The notes: generated from the letters alone by a model not told the origin. A stretch of DNA of 64,000 nt from Elusimicrobiaceae bacterium (GCA_017520185.1 JAFXGO010000008.1:178188-242187), one strand, 5' to 3'; counted from the first letter of the stretch, positions 1-8,641 are shown. Made by a program: numbers and translations.

Positions 1-235
1 TAATACTGTTGAGGAAGGCCGATATGGGTACGTTAGAAACGCGAATGGACACTTTGCGGTCCAACGGAGAAGCAACTTCCGTTTCTTTGTACAAGTCCGG
101 CTCCCCGGCCAACTTTACGGTTTCTTCAGCCGAGATAGTGGTAGCCTCTGCCACAGCATTTTGGGCTGCAACAGGAAGGGCACTTGTTCCGGCCGCTAAA
201 AGCAAAGCCAGAAAAACTCCTAACCGATTTTTCAT
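1..235 (-). CDS. pilQ: Type IV pilus secretin PilQ, N-terminal fragment (runs off left edge)
   Basis: Only the first 78 codons are inside the window. The start has a strong AGGAGG site seven bases upstream. Residues 1-25 form a classical signal peptide (MKNRLGVFLALLLAAGTSA, then AAQN). The visible mature part ends in a stretch reading KVSIRVSNVPISAFLNSI, which looks like the beginning of an STN/secretin N-domain beta-alpha unit. Secretins form the outer-membrane pore through which the pilus emerges. The identity rests mainly on position: it is the last gene of a pilM/N-pilO-pilP run on the same strand, 29 bases after pilP, where pilQ always sits. The secretin domain itself is outside the window, so the call is an inference from context plus the export signal. 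Confidence 0.75.
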   Translation of the reverse strand, partial: MKNRLGVFLALLLAAGTSALPVAAQNAVAEATTISAEETVKLAGEPDLYKETEVASPLDRKVSIRVSNVPISAFLNSI

Positions 236-264
236 CTATCCTCCTATAATATAAACAGCTAATC

Positions 265-1110
265 TTACTTCAGTTGTACTTTCTTTGTAAATTTTTGACC
301 TTTGTATGTAAATACAACGGACTCCGGCAATACTTGTACGATACGAGCACCCAACACCGTACTTCCAACACCATACACTCTATCACCGATAAATACTTCC
401 TGTCCGATAATACCATTGATGCGGATTTTACCGCGAATCTCACGAGAAGGATCACGCAAACGCTCCAACTCCAGCTGACGCTGACGTTCAATTTCGGCCA
501 AACGTTGACGTTCTTCTTCAATTTTACGTTGACGTTCTGCCTCTATGGCACGCAAACGTTCTTCTTCACGATGTTTCAACAACAAGGTATCATCAACAGA
601 AAGGGTCGGGTCTCTATCCGTAGGCGGATTAAATAAGACCTTAATTTCTTTTTTCTCCGGCTCTTGCGCCAATTCCGGATTGGTTTCTCTGGCAGGTTCA
701 AATTTTTCTTCTACCTTTTCGGTAGCGGATGCCACTACCACCGGCTCCGCCACTACGGTAGAGGAAGCCAATGTTTCCCCCGTAGTAGCAGGCAACAGAT
801 TTTCAACGGCTATATTTTCCGCATTCACTTTGGCTGCAGCCTCCGTGACGGGAGGAACCGTTTTTGTTTTGGCAGCGGATTTTTTCTTCTTTTTAGAAGA
901 AGTTTTTTTAGGAGCTGCTACAGGGGCAACCTCCGGTTTTACTTCTGCAGGAGCATCTGTTAAAACGGTCGGAATCTGTGAATCTTCTAAAACGTTTTCT
1001 TCCGTTGGAAGTTCCAAATCAGGCACTTCCGGCGCAACATCTACTGCAGCAAAAAGATGCTGTGAAGCAAAGACAACCGCTAAGGTCAAAAAGAAACTAA
1101 CTTTTCTCAT
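265..1110 (-). CDS. pilP: Type IV pilus assembly protein PilP-like, with a long coiled-coil insert
   Basis: This is a 281-aa exported protein, longer than usual PilP (about 170 aa). Residues 1-21 are a signal peptide (cleavage near LFAAVD). Residues 25-170 are low complexity, rich in Pro, Glu, Val and Lys, and include a lysine block near residue 75. Residues 175-220 are an Arg/Glu/Gln coiled coil with repeated ERQR units. The C-terminal 65 residues (IRINGIIGQEVFIGDRVYGV onward) have the short beta-rich look of the PilP homology domain that contacts the secretin. PilP links the inner-membrane PilN/PilO complex to PilQ. It overlaps pilO by four bases (ATGA) and is followed by pilQ. Start supported by GGGAGG. 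The low-complexity linker probably spans the periplasm. Confidence 0.8.
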   Translation of the reverse strand: MRKVSFFLTLAVVFASQHLFAAVDVAPEVPDLELPTEENVLEDSQIPTVLTDAPAEVKPEVAPVAAPKKTSSKKKKKSAAKTKTVPPVTEAAAKVNAENIAVENLLPATTGETLASSTVVAEPVVVASATEKVEEKFEPARETNPELAQEPEKKEIKVLFNPPTDRDPTLSVDDTLLLKHREEERLRAIEAERQRKIEEERQRLAEIERQRQLELERLRDPSREIRGKIRINGIIGQEVFIGDRVYGVGSTVLGARIVQVLPESVVFTYKGQKFTKKVQLK

Positions 1111-1748
1111 TTTTTACCTCCCTTTTTAGTGTCTTTTTTAGCATCTTTAAATAAACTCTTGGCCACTTTTTCCTTCGGGAAAATGGTGTTAATAGTCATA
1201 CTGACCTCATTTTCTCCTAAAATTTCATTATTCTTTTTCAGAGAAAATTCAGAAACTTTCAAATATTCTTCCCTATTTTCAATATTTGCTAACAATTGTC
1301 CTAACTGATTATACGTAAGTGTCGCACTCATGGGAATGCTTACTACCGTATAACCGGCATTGGTAGTGTTTTCGCTTTGTTCAGAGCCCAAACTCGGAGT
1401 AATGCCAGAATCACGAGATACAGCCACAATCTGGCTTAACAACCAATCGTTCTTGGCTTCCATATCCGGGAAACGAGGCTCTAATTTTAAAAGTTTTTCC
1501 TTGTTAGCCAGATACTCTTTTTCGCTTTTTTGCTGTGTGCGAACAGCCTCTATCTGACCGTGTATCTTTGTATCTTGTTTTTGTAAATTTTGGCTATAAT
1601 AACGGAATCCCAAAAAAACAATCACAATCACTACGGCTTGCTTAAGAAACAACTTAAAATTGCCTTCCTCAGCAACTACCTTAATATCATTTAGACCTTT
1701 TTTAATAGACTCAAGGATTTTGTTGGGTTTTTTTACACCTTTGCTCAT
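1107..1748 (-). CDS. pilO: Type IV pilus inner-membrane protein PilO
   Basis: A 213-aa bitopic membrane protein. I chose the ATG at 1748 because AAGGAGG lies just upstream and it overlaps the stop of the preceding gene as ATGA; the open frame extends eight codons further without an initiation signal. A cytoplasmic tail of about 45 residues is followed by one membrane segment (KQAVVIVIVFLGFRYY), a coiled coil, and a periplasmic alpha/beta domain ending near residue 190, then a Lys-rich tail. This is the PilO ferredoxin-like fold arrangement. PilO pairs with PilN in the alignment complex between inner membrane and secretin. Its neighbours pilMN upstream and pilP downstream, each with four-base overlaps, confirm the assignment. 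Confidence 0.85.
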   Translation of the reverse strand: MSKGVKKPNKILESIKKGLNDIKVVAEEGNFKLFLKQAVVIVIVFLGFRYYSQNLQKQDTKIHGQIEAVRTQQKSEKEYLANKEKLLKLEPRFPDMEAKNDWLLSQIVAVSRDSGITPSLGSEQSENTTNAGYTVVSIPMSATLTYNQLGQLLANIENREEYLKVSEFSLKKNNEILGENEVSMTINTIFPKEKVAKSLFKDAKKDTKKGGKK

Positions 1749-3355
1749 TTTTTCGCCCCTCCTTGACCACAAGTAAACACGAAAGAGGTTTCCTTCTTTG
1801 TTTTTTCTTCGTACTTTTTAGATTTACTCTTTTTAGTAGCAGAATCCTCTAAGGCTAAATCCTTATATTTGATTTCACCCGTCGTGCCGCACAAATCCTT
1901 AATAGCAGGTTGTTCCAACAGATTATTTCTAAACACACGTCCGAGTGCCAAATCTCTATCAGAGTTGCCTGTTTTCACCGAGCCTTCCAACACCAAACTA
2001 CGGTCATTTTTATTTTTGGAAGGAAACTCCTCTTGATAGGAGATACTGGTAAGCCACACATCTTCCGGAATGGCCGCCACAATATCTATCAACAAAGGTG
2101 TAGCCGGAACATTTTGCAGTAGTTGTTCCAAATTTTTATTTTGAGTTTTCAGTTTACTTAAATTGCTCTGAATTTGAGATGCCGTAAGGCCCTCAAAATC
2201 AGAAATCAATTTCTTACTTTGGCGTTTGGCAGCAACTAAATCTTTTTTGCTGTTTTCCACTTTCCACCAAACTTTACCCAATAACAACAGGAACACCAGC
2301 ACAACAAGCCCGGTAATTTTCCAAGCCATCAAACCAGCATTAAACTCATACTCGCTTAAACGATTACGTTTAATAAAGTCCAAGTCCGGCGTTTTGGAGT
2401 CATAAAACTTCATGCTGGCTCCAATGGCCGCTATCTCTCCTGCAGATTTGGTTTCAATACCATAGACTTCTTTTAAATTCCATTTGCGAACCGGCTTTTT
2501 GGATTCTGCTTCCAACAACGGAGTCCAGTTATCCATATCGCCACCCATAATAACGGCTTCTTCAAAGGGGTCTTTTTCTAATTGTTTGGCCACAAACTCC
2601 GTACAATTAGAAATTTCCAAACGACGGCGTTCCACCGGTAAAAAGCCTGCGATTTCTACCTCACGCATCAATACCGGCATATTATGATTGGTAAAGATAA
2701 AATTAGCCCAGTTTTGCCCGAAGAAAGAATAGATTCTGCCGCTATCTCCTACCGCTTCTTTATCGCTCTCGCAAAATGCCCGACTCAAAGAAAGCGGAGA
2801 AGTTTCAATGGCAACCGGATCTAAACCGACAGATTTTAATCCTTTTTCCAATCTTTCTACAATCGTTTTAGGAGTCATCGTAAAGATAACACCCAAACGT
2901 TTTTGCTTGGTAGCGGCCGTTTCAAACTCATACACGTGGTAAGCGTAATGAGTTTTTTCAAAAGGGAAATGAATGTATTTGCGAGCTTGCAGAGGGATAG
3001 CCTCTTTCCAGTGCTTTCGCTCTATCATCGTCGGAATTACAAAGTGACGAAGAATGGAAAAAGACGGGGCCAAAGAAACTACCACCTTCCTGCCGTCCCA
3101 CTTCTTTTTAGCGGCAACTTTCGTCAAAGCATCCAACCAGTTTTCCGCCGCAAAGAAACCGTCGTTTAGTTCCAGCGGTTTTAATTGGCTTCGGTCCACA
3201 GAAGAAACGGGAACACGCAACAAAGACTCCAAGACGATACCGCCGTCTTTTCGGCTACTTTGTGCTATGTACATTTCATCTAGGCCTATGTAAAGCCCCA
3301 ACGCTTCCGGATGGGCTTTCATATTTTTGCCTATCAAAGTTTCTGCAATACTCAT
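1745..3355 (-). CDS. PilM-PilN fusion protein (GspL-like architecture)
   Basis: One 536-aa frame carries what are normally two genes. Residues 15-320 are an actin-like PilM domain: GLYIGLDEMYIAQ at the start matches the phosphate-1 strand, and a second glycine-rich element VIMGGDMDNW lies near 268. Residues 343-363 form one membrane segment (WKITGLVVLVFLLLLGKVWW). After that comes a coiled coil (to about 415) and a periplasmic PilN-like domain (to about 500) with a charged tail. PilM normally binds the cytoplasmic N-terminal peptide of PilN; here they are covalently joined, the same layout as GspL of type II secretion. The following genes are pilO, pilP and pilQ, so this is a pilus and not a secretion operon. 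No frameshift is needed to read through. Confidence 0.85.
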   Translation of the reverse strand: MSIAETLIGKNMKAHPEALGLYIGLDEMYIAQSSRKDGGIVLESLLRVPVSSVDRSQLKPLELNDGFFAAENWLDALTKVAAKKKWDGRKVVVSLAPSFSILRHFVIPTMIERKHWKEAIPLQARKYIHFPFEKTHYAYHVYEFETAATKQKRLGVIFTMTPKTIVERLEKGLKSVGLDPVAIETSPLSLSRAFCESDKEAVGDSGRIYSFFGQNWANFIFTNHNMPVLMREVEIAGFLPVERRRLEISNCTEFVAKQLEKDPFEEAVIMGGDMDNWTPLLEAESKKPVRKWNLKEVYGIETKSAGEIAAIGASMKFYDSKTPDLDFIKRNRLSEYEFNAGLMAWKITGLVVLVFLLLLGKVWWKVENSKKDLVAAKRQSKKLISDFEGLTASQIQSNLSKLKTQNKNLEQLLQNVPATPLLIDIVAAIPEDVWLTSISYQEEFPSKNKNDRSLVLEGSVKTGNSDRDLALGRVFRNNLLEQPAIKDLCGTTGEIKYKDLALEDSATKKSKSKKYEEKTKKETSFVFTCGQGGAKK

Positions 3356-3387
3356 ATTAAACCCTTTTGTATTTTTCTAAAAACAAA

Positions 3388-5175
3388 TTAATATTGTTCA
3401 AACGGCATATCGTACGGATTGTTAACCCCTTGTGCCGGTACTTGGTGTTGAGTGGCGGCATACGGATCAGACACGCCATAATCATTGGCAGGTACATTCG
3501 GCACAGCAGCGGCAGCCGGTTCAGCAGGCAAAGAATCTGCTAACGGGGCCTCTACTTCCGGCTCAGCTACCACCGGTGTTTCTTCTTTAACGGGATTTAC
3601 CATCGTACGTCCGGGACGAGTCCACAAACGAGCCGTTTTATAATCCAAATTTTCTTTTACAGTTGCTTTCGATTGAGATTTTTGAGAGCAAGCCACTTCT
3701 ACTTGGCGACGAAGAGTACGCTTTCCACCCTGTACATCCGTAGCCGTCAAAACCAACGTATACGTGCCACAGGCCAATTCAGGTCCGATCACGCCTTTTC
3801 TTCCGTTCCACAGTACTTGGTGATAAACCGGGGCATATCCTTCCAATTGGCGTACCACGTAATAAGTACCGTTGTCAGCGTGTTGAATAATCTGGAATAA
3901 CCAATTGTCAATCGGCTCCACCGTTTCAATGACGGAAAAGTCCAACACAAAGGCTTCACCGGAAGCAGGATCAATCTTGTTGCTGACCGGAACAACCGCC
4001 ATGCTCAACATCGGCAATTTATTGACAGAAGCGGCTTCCGGTACAGAGGCCGGCAATTCGGCATCAAAATCAAAAACAATGGACACACCGTCTAAATTGG
4101 CAAATTTAGCAGGAGGCTCTTGATCAAACAAGCCCATATTGTAGCTCAATTTACCGGAAGATAAACCTTTGTGCACCAAATAAGAGTTCAAGGCCATTGC
4201 TTGGCGGATACCGGCCAAAGTAATATTATCGGTATAAGAACCCGGAGGCAAAATAGTGTAGCCAGCACCTTGCGTCAAAGCCAACAAGGCATAAACATCA
4301 TCCAACACCGGCAAAGATTCAGAACGGAATTTATATCCGTTGAACAAAACTTCACTGTCAATATCGATAGCATCCGGCAATCCGTTGCGGAAATACACTC
4401 TTACACCCGGTGTTTTTTCCAAACGGGCAAGCACAGCCGTTTTCATACTGTCTATTTTTTGGTTGGTATAAATCTGACGTGCTCTTAAAGCAGACGGAGA
4501 AGTTAAATCATTAAACGTAGAAGTAGAGGTGGCAGCTTCTTCCGCTACATCTTCTTCATCGGTTTGGACTGCCGCTACTTCGTCAGCCTCAGTTTCCGCT
4601 TCTTCATCCTCTTCATCTTCTTCCTCTGCTTCAGCGATGAGAGCAGCTTGCAATTTTTGTTGTTCTTTCTGTTGGGCGGCCAATTCTTCGTCTAACTGAG
4701 CCTGCAAAGCAAGAGCATCAGCCTGAGCTTGGGCTTTTTGAGCAACCACTGCTTCCGCTTGTTCTTCTACTGCTTCTTCCACCTCTTCAGCAGCTTCTTC
4801 TACTTCTTCTTCTATAGCGGCGGCTTCAGCTTCTAATTGCGCTTGCAAAACTGCCGGATCTTGACCCGGTTCCAAACGTTGCTCAACCCCTTCTTTAAAG
4901 TTTACATCTACTTCTATGGGATCTTGAATCCCCCCCATACGGCTGTGAATCAAATTGATGTATTGATTGGCTTCATCAGCTTGAGTACGGGAACCATTGA
5001 CCAAAACTTCAATCAAATATTCCATGGCTTCTTCGTCCTTGTTTTGGGCGTAAAGCTCTTTACCTTTTTCTAATTGTTTGGCCGCAGAAGCAGCAAACAA
5101 AGCAGGACCGCCGGCCAAAATAAAGGCCAGCAGGGTGACGAGAAATTTCACTTTCATTGTATTTAATATTTTCAT
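3388..5175 (-). CDS. Periplasmic TPR/acidic-linker/OmpA-like/Ig-like protein, first gene of the pilus operon
   Basis: A 595-aa exported protein I cannot name. Residues 1-30 are a signal peptide (another start at MKVKF, 5157, is possible; neither has a clear ribosome site). Residues 32-80 look like a TPR pair. Residues 105-220 are a very acidic Glu/Ala coiled coil. Residues 268-345 resemble a degenerate OmpA-type peptidoglycan-binding domain: LFNGYKFRSESLPVLDDVY, then GSYTDNITLAGIRQAMALNS and YLVHKGLSS echo the family pattern of a TDN motif followed by a helix and G-[IL]-S. Residues 405-496 look like a FlgD-type Ig domain (VLWNGRKG ... ACGTYTLVLTATD). A Pro/Ala-rich tail follows. It heads pilMN-O-P-Q, so a role anchoring or aligning the pilus machine in the cell wall, similar in spirit to FimV or TsaP, is inferred. 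Confidence 0.6.
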   Translation of the reverse strand: MKILNTMKVKFLVTLLAFILAGGPALFAASAAKQLEKGKELYAQNKDEEAMEYLIEVLVNGSRTQADEANQYINLIHSRMGGIQDPIEVDVNFKEGVEQRLEPGQDPAVLQAQLEAEAAAIEEEVEEAAEEVEEAVEEQAEAVVAQKAQAQADALALQAQLDEELAAQQKEQQKLQAALIAEAEEEDEEDEEAETEADEVAAVQTDEEDVAEEAATSTSTFNDLTSPSALRARQIYTNQKIDSMKTAVLARLEKTPGVRVYFRNGLPDAIDIDSEVLFNGYKFRSESLPVLDDVYALLALTQGAGYTILPPGSYTDNITLAGIRQAMALNSYLVHKGLSSGKLSYNMGLFDQEPPAKFANLDGVSIVFDFDAELPASVPEAASVNKLPMLSMAVVPVSNKIDPASGEAFVLDFSVIETVEPIDNWLFQIIQHADNGTYYVVRQLEGYAPVYHQVLWNGRKGVIGPELACGTYTLVLTATDVQGGKRTLRRQVEVACSQKSQSKATVKENLDYKTARLWTRPGRTMVNPVKEETPVVAEPEVEAPLADSLPAEPAAAAVPNVPANDYGVSDPYAATQHQVPAQGVNNPYDMPFEQY

Positions 5176-5221
5176 AGACTAGTCGAGTGCCCCTTGTTTA
5201 ATTCAACAACATACACACTTC

Positions 5222-5249
5222 ATTATATCAATTTACATTTCTTTGTAAA
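5222..5249 (-). promoter_or_regulatory. Promoter of the type IV pilus operon
   Basis: Reading the minus strand, TTTACA (5244-5249) and TATAAT (5222-5227) are separated by 16 bases. The predicted transcript starts near 5215, about 40 bases before the 595-aa protein's start codon. Confidence 0.6.
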
Positions 5250-5263
5250 GCAATTTACACGCG

Positions 5264-5284
5264 AAAAAACGGGTGCATGCACCC
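5264..5284 (-). terminator. Rho-independent terminator after the O-antigen-ligase gene
   Basis: The perfect 14-base palindrome GGGTGCATGCACCC (5271-5284) is followed on the minus strand by GTTTTTT. It separates the ligase gene from the pilus operon promoter immediately downstream. Confidence 0.6.
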
Positions 5285-5355
5285 CATAAAGATTATTAGA
5301 GCAAAAAAACACATCTTCTTGCAAGAGGATTTTTTACTTTTTCTTTGAACATTTT

Positions 5356-7962
5356 TTATTTCCCTTCCAAACGCTCCAATCGACGGGTAGCCGTTTGATT
5401 TTGAGGATAATAAAACAATACGTTGTTTAGATATTTTTTAGCATTTTCAAGGTCTTCTGCCTGTTGCAGCAGGGAAGACAGTGCCAAATTGGCTGATAAA
5501 TCTTCCGGGTGGTTTTGCAAAATACTTTCTAACAGTTCTTTGGATTTAATATCATTTCCCGTCAACATGAAATATCGCGCCAGCAAGATAGAGCCATTGG
5601 TGTCTTGCGGATAAAGTTGCACATATTGTTCCAATTGACTGCGCAATTTTTTAAGTTTGGCACGAGAAGAACCTTGAATATTATTCACCTGATCGTAATA
5701 TTGTTGCAATTGTTTCGCTTGCGACAAAATTTCCGGTTTTTCTTCTTCCTTCCCGTATAATTTAGACAATCTCTTTAGCAATGATTTATCTAAAGTATCA
5801 ATCGTCAATGCCTTTTTGTAAACGGTTTTGGCATATTCTTTTTCGCCGCGTTTTAAATAAATATCCCCCACATCATGCCACAAACTGGTATCATACGGAA
5901 ACAAATCCAATCCTCTTTCTAAAATAGTCATTGTTTCTTCATCGGAGTAAATCACATCTTCCCGCACCAATTTACCCAATGTTTCATAGGCAGCTAAGTT
6001 AAAAGGATCCAAACGCAATGTTTCCCTTAAATACCGCACAGACTTGGCATTATCTTTCGATCCCAAAGCCGCGATAGCAGCATGATAATAGACTTGATCA
6101 TAATAAGCCGCCGCGGAGATCGATTTTTCAAACGTTTGCAGCGCATCAGCATATTTCTGCTGAGAAAGCAGTAAATTGCCCAATTTAAAACCGGCTTCCG
6201 TATTGGCGGGATAGAGTTTAAGGGCATAGGACAAATCTTTTTCCGCTTGGGCTGTCTGCTGATTAGCCATACTTTTTTGACCGCGAAAAGAATGAAATTG
6301 ACTAGCCAACACAATCCCCTGCCAGGCGGCAATTCCTACCGTTAAAGCCAAAATAGACAAAGCCACCGTTTTCGTCACAGGGTTAGCAGAAACTTCAATA
6401 TTGGTTTCGGCACGCCCCACACCGCTTACTTCCGCCCCTACAATCCACCAAAAAATAAATGCAGGCACAACCGTATGCAAAGAGATATTAAGCATATTGT
6501 CAGCCAACATTGCCAATATACCACAGAACAATGCCTGCAAAAGTTGCTTTTTATCTCCTTCTTTTTTGCGCGCGGCAAAATCGCGCACTTCCAAAAACAG
6601 AACCATAAACATAAAAAGGAATAACCCCACCCCTACGATACCGCCTTGCGCTAACTGAAAAAAGATTTCATTATGCGGAGAATTGGTGACCGTTTTCAAC
6701 TCACGCAAATTAGGGTGTGAAAGTAATGTTTGCGGTTGTGTACGAGCAAAAGCCGTTTGGAAATTCCCCAAACCGGCACCCATGACAGGACGATTTAAAA
6801 AGATTTCTTTAGAAACGTCCCACATATACAAACGTTGATGTAAAGAAGTAAAAATTTTATCACGAGAAATATCCAATGTAATACTGGCCGGGGACACTTG
6901 GCTCACTTCTGCTACGCGGTTAACCAAGGCATCGCGAGAACTTTGCACAAATACCGGTAAATACGTCACCGCTACCCCCAATACAACCAACCAAAACACA
7001 CGTCCTTTACGCTGCCAAATCAAACTGCGCAATGTACCAAACATCCACATCATCACTAGCCCCACACAGGCGGCTATCCAACAAGAACGGCAAAGCCCAA
7101 AGGACAAATAAAACAGATAAACCAATACCAAAAATCCGTACACACAAATATCTTTTCGGCTTTCGGTACGCATATAATATACCAGCAACGCAGGTAATAA
7201 CATCACAACAAAAGAAGACAAGAAATTAGGATTTCCAAAAGTAGAAAATGCTTTACTGGCAAACTGTTGCATATCAAACGGCCACAAAAGATCCAGCCCA
7301 AACCCTTGAAAAACGCCATACATACATGCCAAGGCACAAGCCACAAAACTCAATACCAACACATTTTCCTGTGTTAGTTTACTCAATACGCGCGTGCCCA
7401 GCCAAATTCCCACTATCCACAACACCAAGCCATACCAATCAAAAATATGCGCCCAAAAACCATCGCCGGAGATATGCGTTTTAAGTTGAGGCAACAACAA
7501 CCACAAGGCCCCCCATCCGATAAACAATAGAATGTAATTGGTCTTGCTTTCAATAACGCCGCTGAAAACTACATTTTTACTAATTACATAAGCCCCTAAA
7601 GCCACTATCAATAAGAGGGACCCGAAATCCAACAAATTATAAAACAAAGTTTGGCGCAAATATTGAGGGGCCGCCGATACTGCTGAAAGCCAACTTACGG
7701 CTGCAGCCAAGATGTAAATGACAAAAGCCAAATCAAAAAAAGTACGCGTAAAATTAATATGCCCCGCCCGCAAAAACCGCACGGCAGACACCCCATACAT
7801 AGCAGCTAACAATATATACAAAAGCACACTTTGTACGGTAAAAGGATTGGAGGTTAAATCGGTAAAGAAAAGCAGCGGAACCGCCAAAAAACAAGCAGAC
7901 AGTAGCGCACGCATAATTTTGATATAAGGTCCTTCGGCGACGGTTTTGGTAAGTTGGAACAT
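5356..7962 (-). CDS. O-antigen ligase/polymerase (Wzy_C) family membrane protein with C-terminal TPR repeats
   Basis: An 868-aa protein; the ATG at 7962 has GGGAG upstream, whereas an in-frame TTG eight codons earlier does not. Residues 20-470 contain about a dozen membrane segments. The family's large periplasmic loop lies around residues 320-440 and includes FLNRPVMGAGLGNFQTAF and a later NSPHNEIFFQLAQGGIVG, the typical Wzy_C signature with conserved His. From about 570 to the end there are roughly eight TPR units. Members of this family transfer a polymer or oligosaccharide from a lipid carrier to an acceptor: lipid A core (WaaL), or pilin and other proteins (PglL/PilO type). The acceptor cannot be read from sequence; its place directly upstream of the pilus operon makes a pilin-glycosylating role worth considering. 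Confidence 0.75.
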   Translation of the reverse strand: MFQLTKTVAEGPYIKIMRALLSACFLAVPLLFFTDLTSNPFTVQSVLLYILLAAMYGVSAVRFLRAGHINFTRTFFDLAFVIYILAAAVSWLSAVSAAPQYLRQTLFYNLLDFGSLLLIVALGAYVISKNVVFSGVIESKTNYILLFIGWGALWLLLPQLKTHISGDGFWAHIFDWYGLVLWIVGIWLGTRVLSKLTQENVLVLSFVACALACMYGVFQGFGLDLLWPFDMQQFASKAFSTFGNPNFLSSFVVMLLPALLVYYMRTESRKDICVYGFLVLVYLFYLSFGLCRSCWIAACVGLVMMWMFGTLRSLIWQRKGRVFWLVVLGVAVTYLPVFVQSSRDALVNRVAEVSQVSPASITLDISRDKIFTSLHQRLYMWDVSKEIFLNRPVMGAGLGNFQTAFARTQPQTLLSHPNLRELKTVTNSPHNEIFFQLAQGGIVGVGLFLFMFMVLFLEVRDFAARKKEGDKKQLLQALFCGILAMLADNMLNISLHTVVPAFIFWWIVGAEVSGVGRAETNIEVSANPVTKTVALSILALTVGIAAWQGIVLASQFHSFRGQKSMANQQTAQAEKDLSYALKLYPANTEAGFKLGNLLLSQQKYADALQTFEKSISAAAYYDQVYYHAAIAALGSKDNAKSVRYLRETLRLDPFNLAAYETLGKLVREDVIYSDEETMTILERGLDLFPYDTSLWHDVGDIYLKRGEKEYAKTVYKKALTIDTLDKSLLKRLSKLYGKEEEKPEILSQAKQLQQYYDQVNNIQGSSRAKLKKLRSQLEQYVQLYPQDTNGSILLARYFMLTGNDIKSKELLESILQNHPEDLSANLALSSLLQQAEDLENAKKYLNNVLFYYPQNQTATRRLERLEGK

Positions 7963-7996
7963 AAAAAATCTCCCTTTTTTAATCAAGGTTTTTTAT

Positions 7997-8024
7997 ATTG
8001 TAGTTTTTTTGAAGAAAAAGGCAA
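7997..8024 (-). promoter_or_regulatory. Promoter for the O-antigen-ligase gene
   Basis: Minus-strand TTGCCT (8019-8024) and TACAAT (7997-8002) with a 16-base spacer, 35-60 bases upstream of the chosen ATG. Confidence 0.45.
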
Positions 8025-8073
8025 AATTTTTTACCTCCCCCGCAGAATAGCAGGGGGTTAAAAAAAGGAAGTT

Positions 8074-8370
8074 TTATTTAATACGGGTGTAAGGATCGTC
8101 GCAAAGAGAACGGCAAATGCCAATAAATCGCAAAATGCACCAAAGCACGATGACGGCAAGAAGTATTTTTCCGGCCAAGGGATGAGCTTGGTAAAAACGC
8201 ATAAATAAGCAGATTATTACCATTACCAAAATCACTAACACCACACCCACAAATTTAAGCCCGGCTAGGCTGGCGTTTCTGATAACAGGCACACCGCCGC
8301 GGCGCCAAGGCACCATAATAATGGGTAAACGTTGCACAAGGCCACTCGTCCATAAGAAAAATAGTTTCAT
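8074..8370 (-). CDS. Small two-helix membrane protein, unknown function
   Basis: A 98-aa protein beginning MKLFFLWTSGLVQRLP; I take the ATG at 8370 because GGAG lies seven bases upstream. Two hydrophobic segments are clear: about residues 40-60 (LKFVGVVLVILVMVIICLFM) and 65-85 (LAGKILLAVIVLWCILRFIG). The remainder is short and basic. I do not recognise a family. It is transcribed in the same direction as the O-antigen-ligase gene but is separated by a GC-rich hairpin and a promoter, so it is probably an independent unit. The codon pattern and ribosome site make it a likely real gene. Confidence 0.55.
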   Translation of the reverse strand: MKLFFLWTSGLVQRLPIIMVPWRRGGVPVIRNASLAGLKFVGVVLVILVMVIICLFMRFYQAHPLAGKILLAVIVLWCILRFIGICRSLCDDPYTRIK

Positions 8371-8480
8371 AGATTTACTCCACAATTAGTGTACTTTATT
8401 TTACCTTAAATTTTATCCAAAAAACAGATGCACCCTTTTCCCACCCATAGCGCAACCAACTTATCGTGGCCACACTTAGC

Positions 8481-8510
8481 AAAAAGAGGGACCCGCTCAC
8501 GCGGCCCCCC
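8481..8510 (-). terminator. Rho-independent terminator downstream of the trigger factor gene
   Basis: On the minus strand GGGGG-CCGC-GTGA-GCGG-GTCCC folds into an eight-pair hairpin (one mismatch) followed by TCTTTTT. It ends the transcript about 130 bases after the tig stop codon. Confidence 0.65.
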
Positions 8511-8641
8511 TGAGGTTAAACTAATTGCTCTTAAACCGTTAAAGCAAATAGTTTTTCGCCTTTCGGCAAAATTTTAAAACTTCGTTAGACAATCTATCCC
8601 GCACCCAAAGATGCGGGATAGAATTTATAGCATTTTACAGA
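8511..8641 (-). other. Structured non-coding stretch between tig and its terminator
   Basis: About 130 bases without an ORF. It contains a perfect 10-pair hairpin, CTATCCCGCA with TGCGGGATAG (8594-8621, loop of eight), which has no U-tract, and a small GCC-GAAA-GGC hairpin near 8560. It may be an ordinary 3' untranslated region or a small RNA processed from it. I checked it for tmRNA, 6S and SRP RNA hallmarks and saw none. Confidence 0.35.

Noticed and set aside
545..1129. Plus-strand frame of 194 codons over pilP
   Set aside because: It is a shadow of the Pro/Glu/Val-rich pilP coding region, has Ser/Thr/Ala/Phe-rich composition and no ribosome site.
8037..8057. GC-rich hairpin as terminator of the small membrane protein gene
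   Set aside because: CCCCCTGC/GCGGGGG forms but neither strand has a T-tract directly after it, so I did not list it as a terminator.
8440..8640. Possible tmRNA, because of an ALA-like tag reading (GEKLFALTV stop) on the minus strand
   Set aside because: The region is only about 250 bases, the tRNA-like ends are absent and no GGTTCGA T arm is present.
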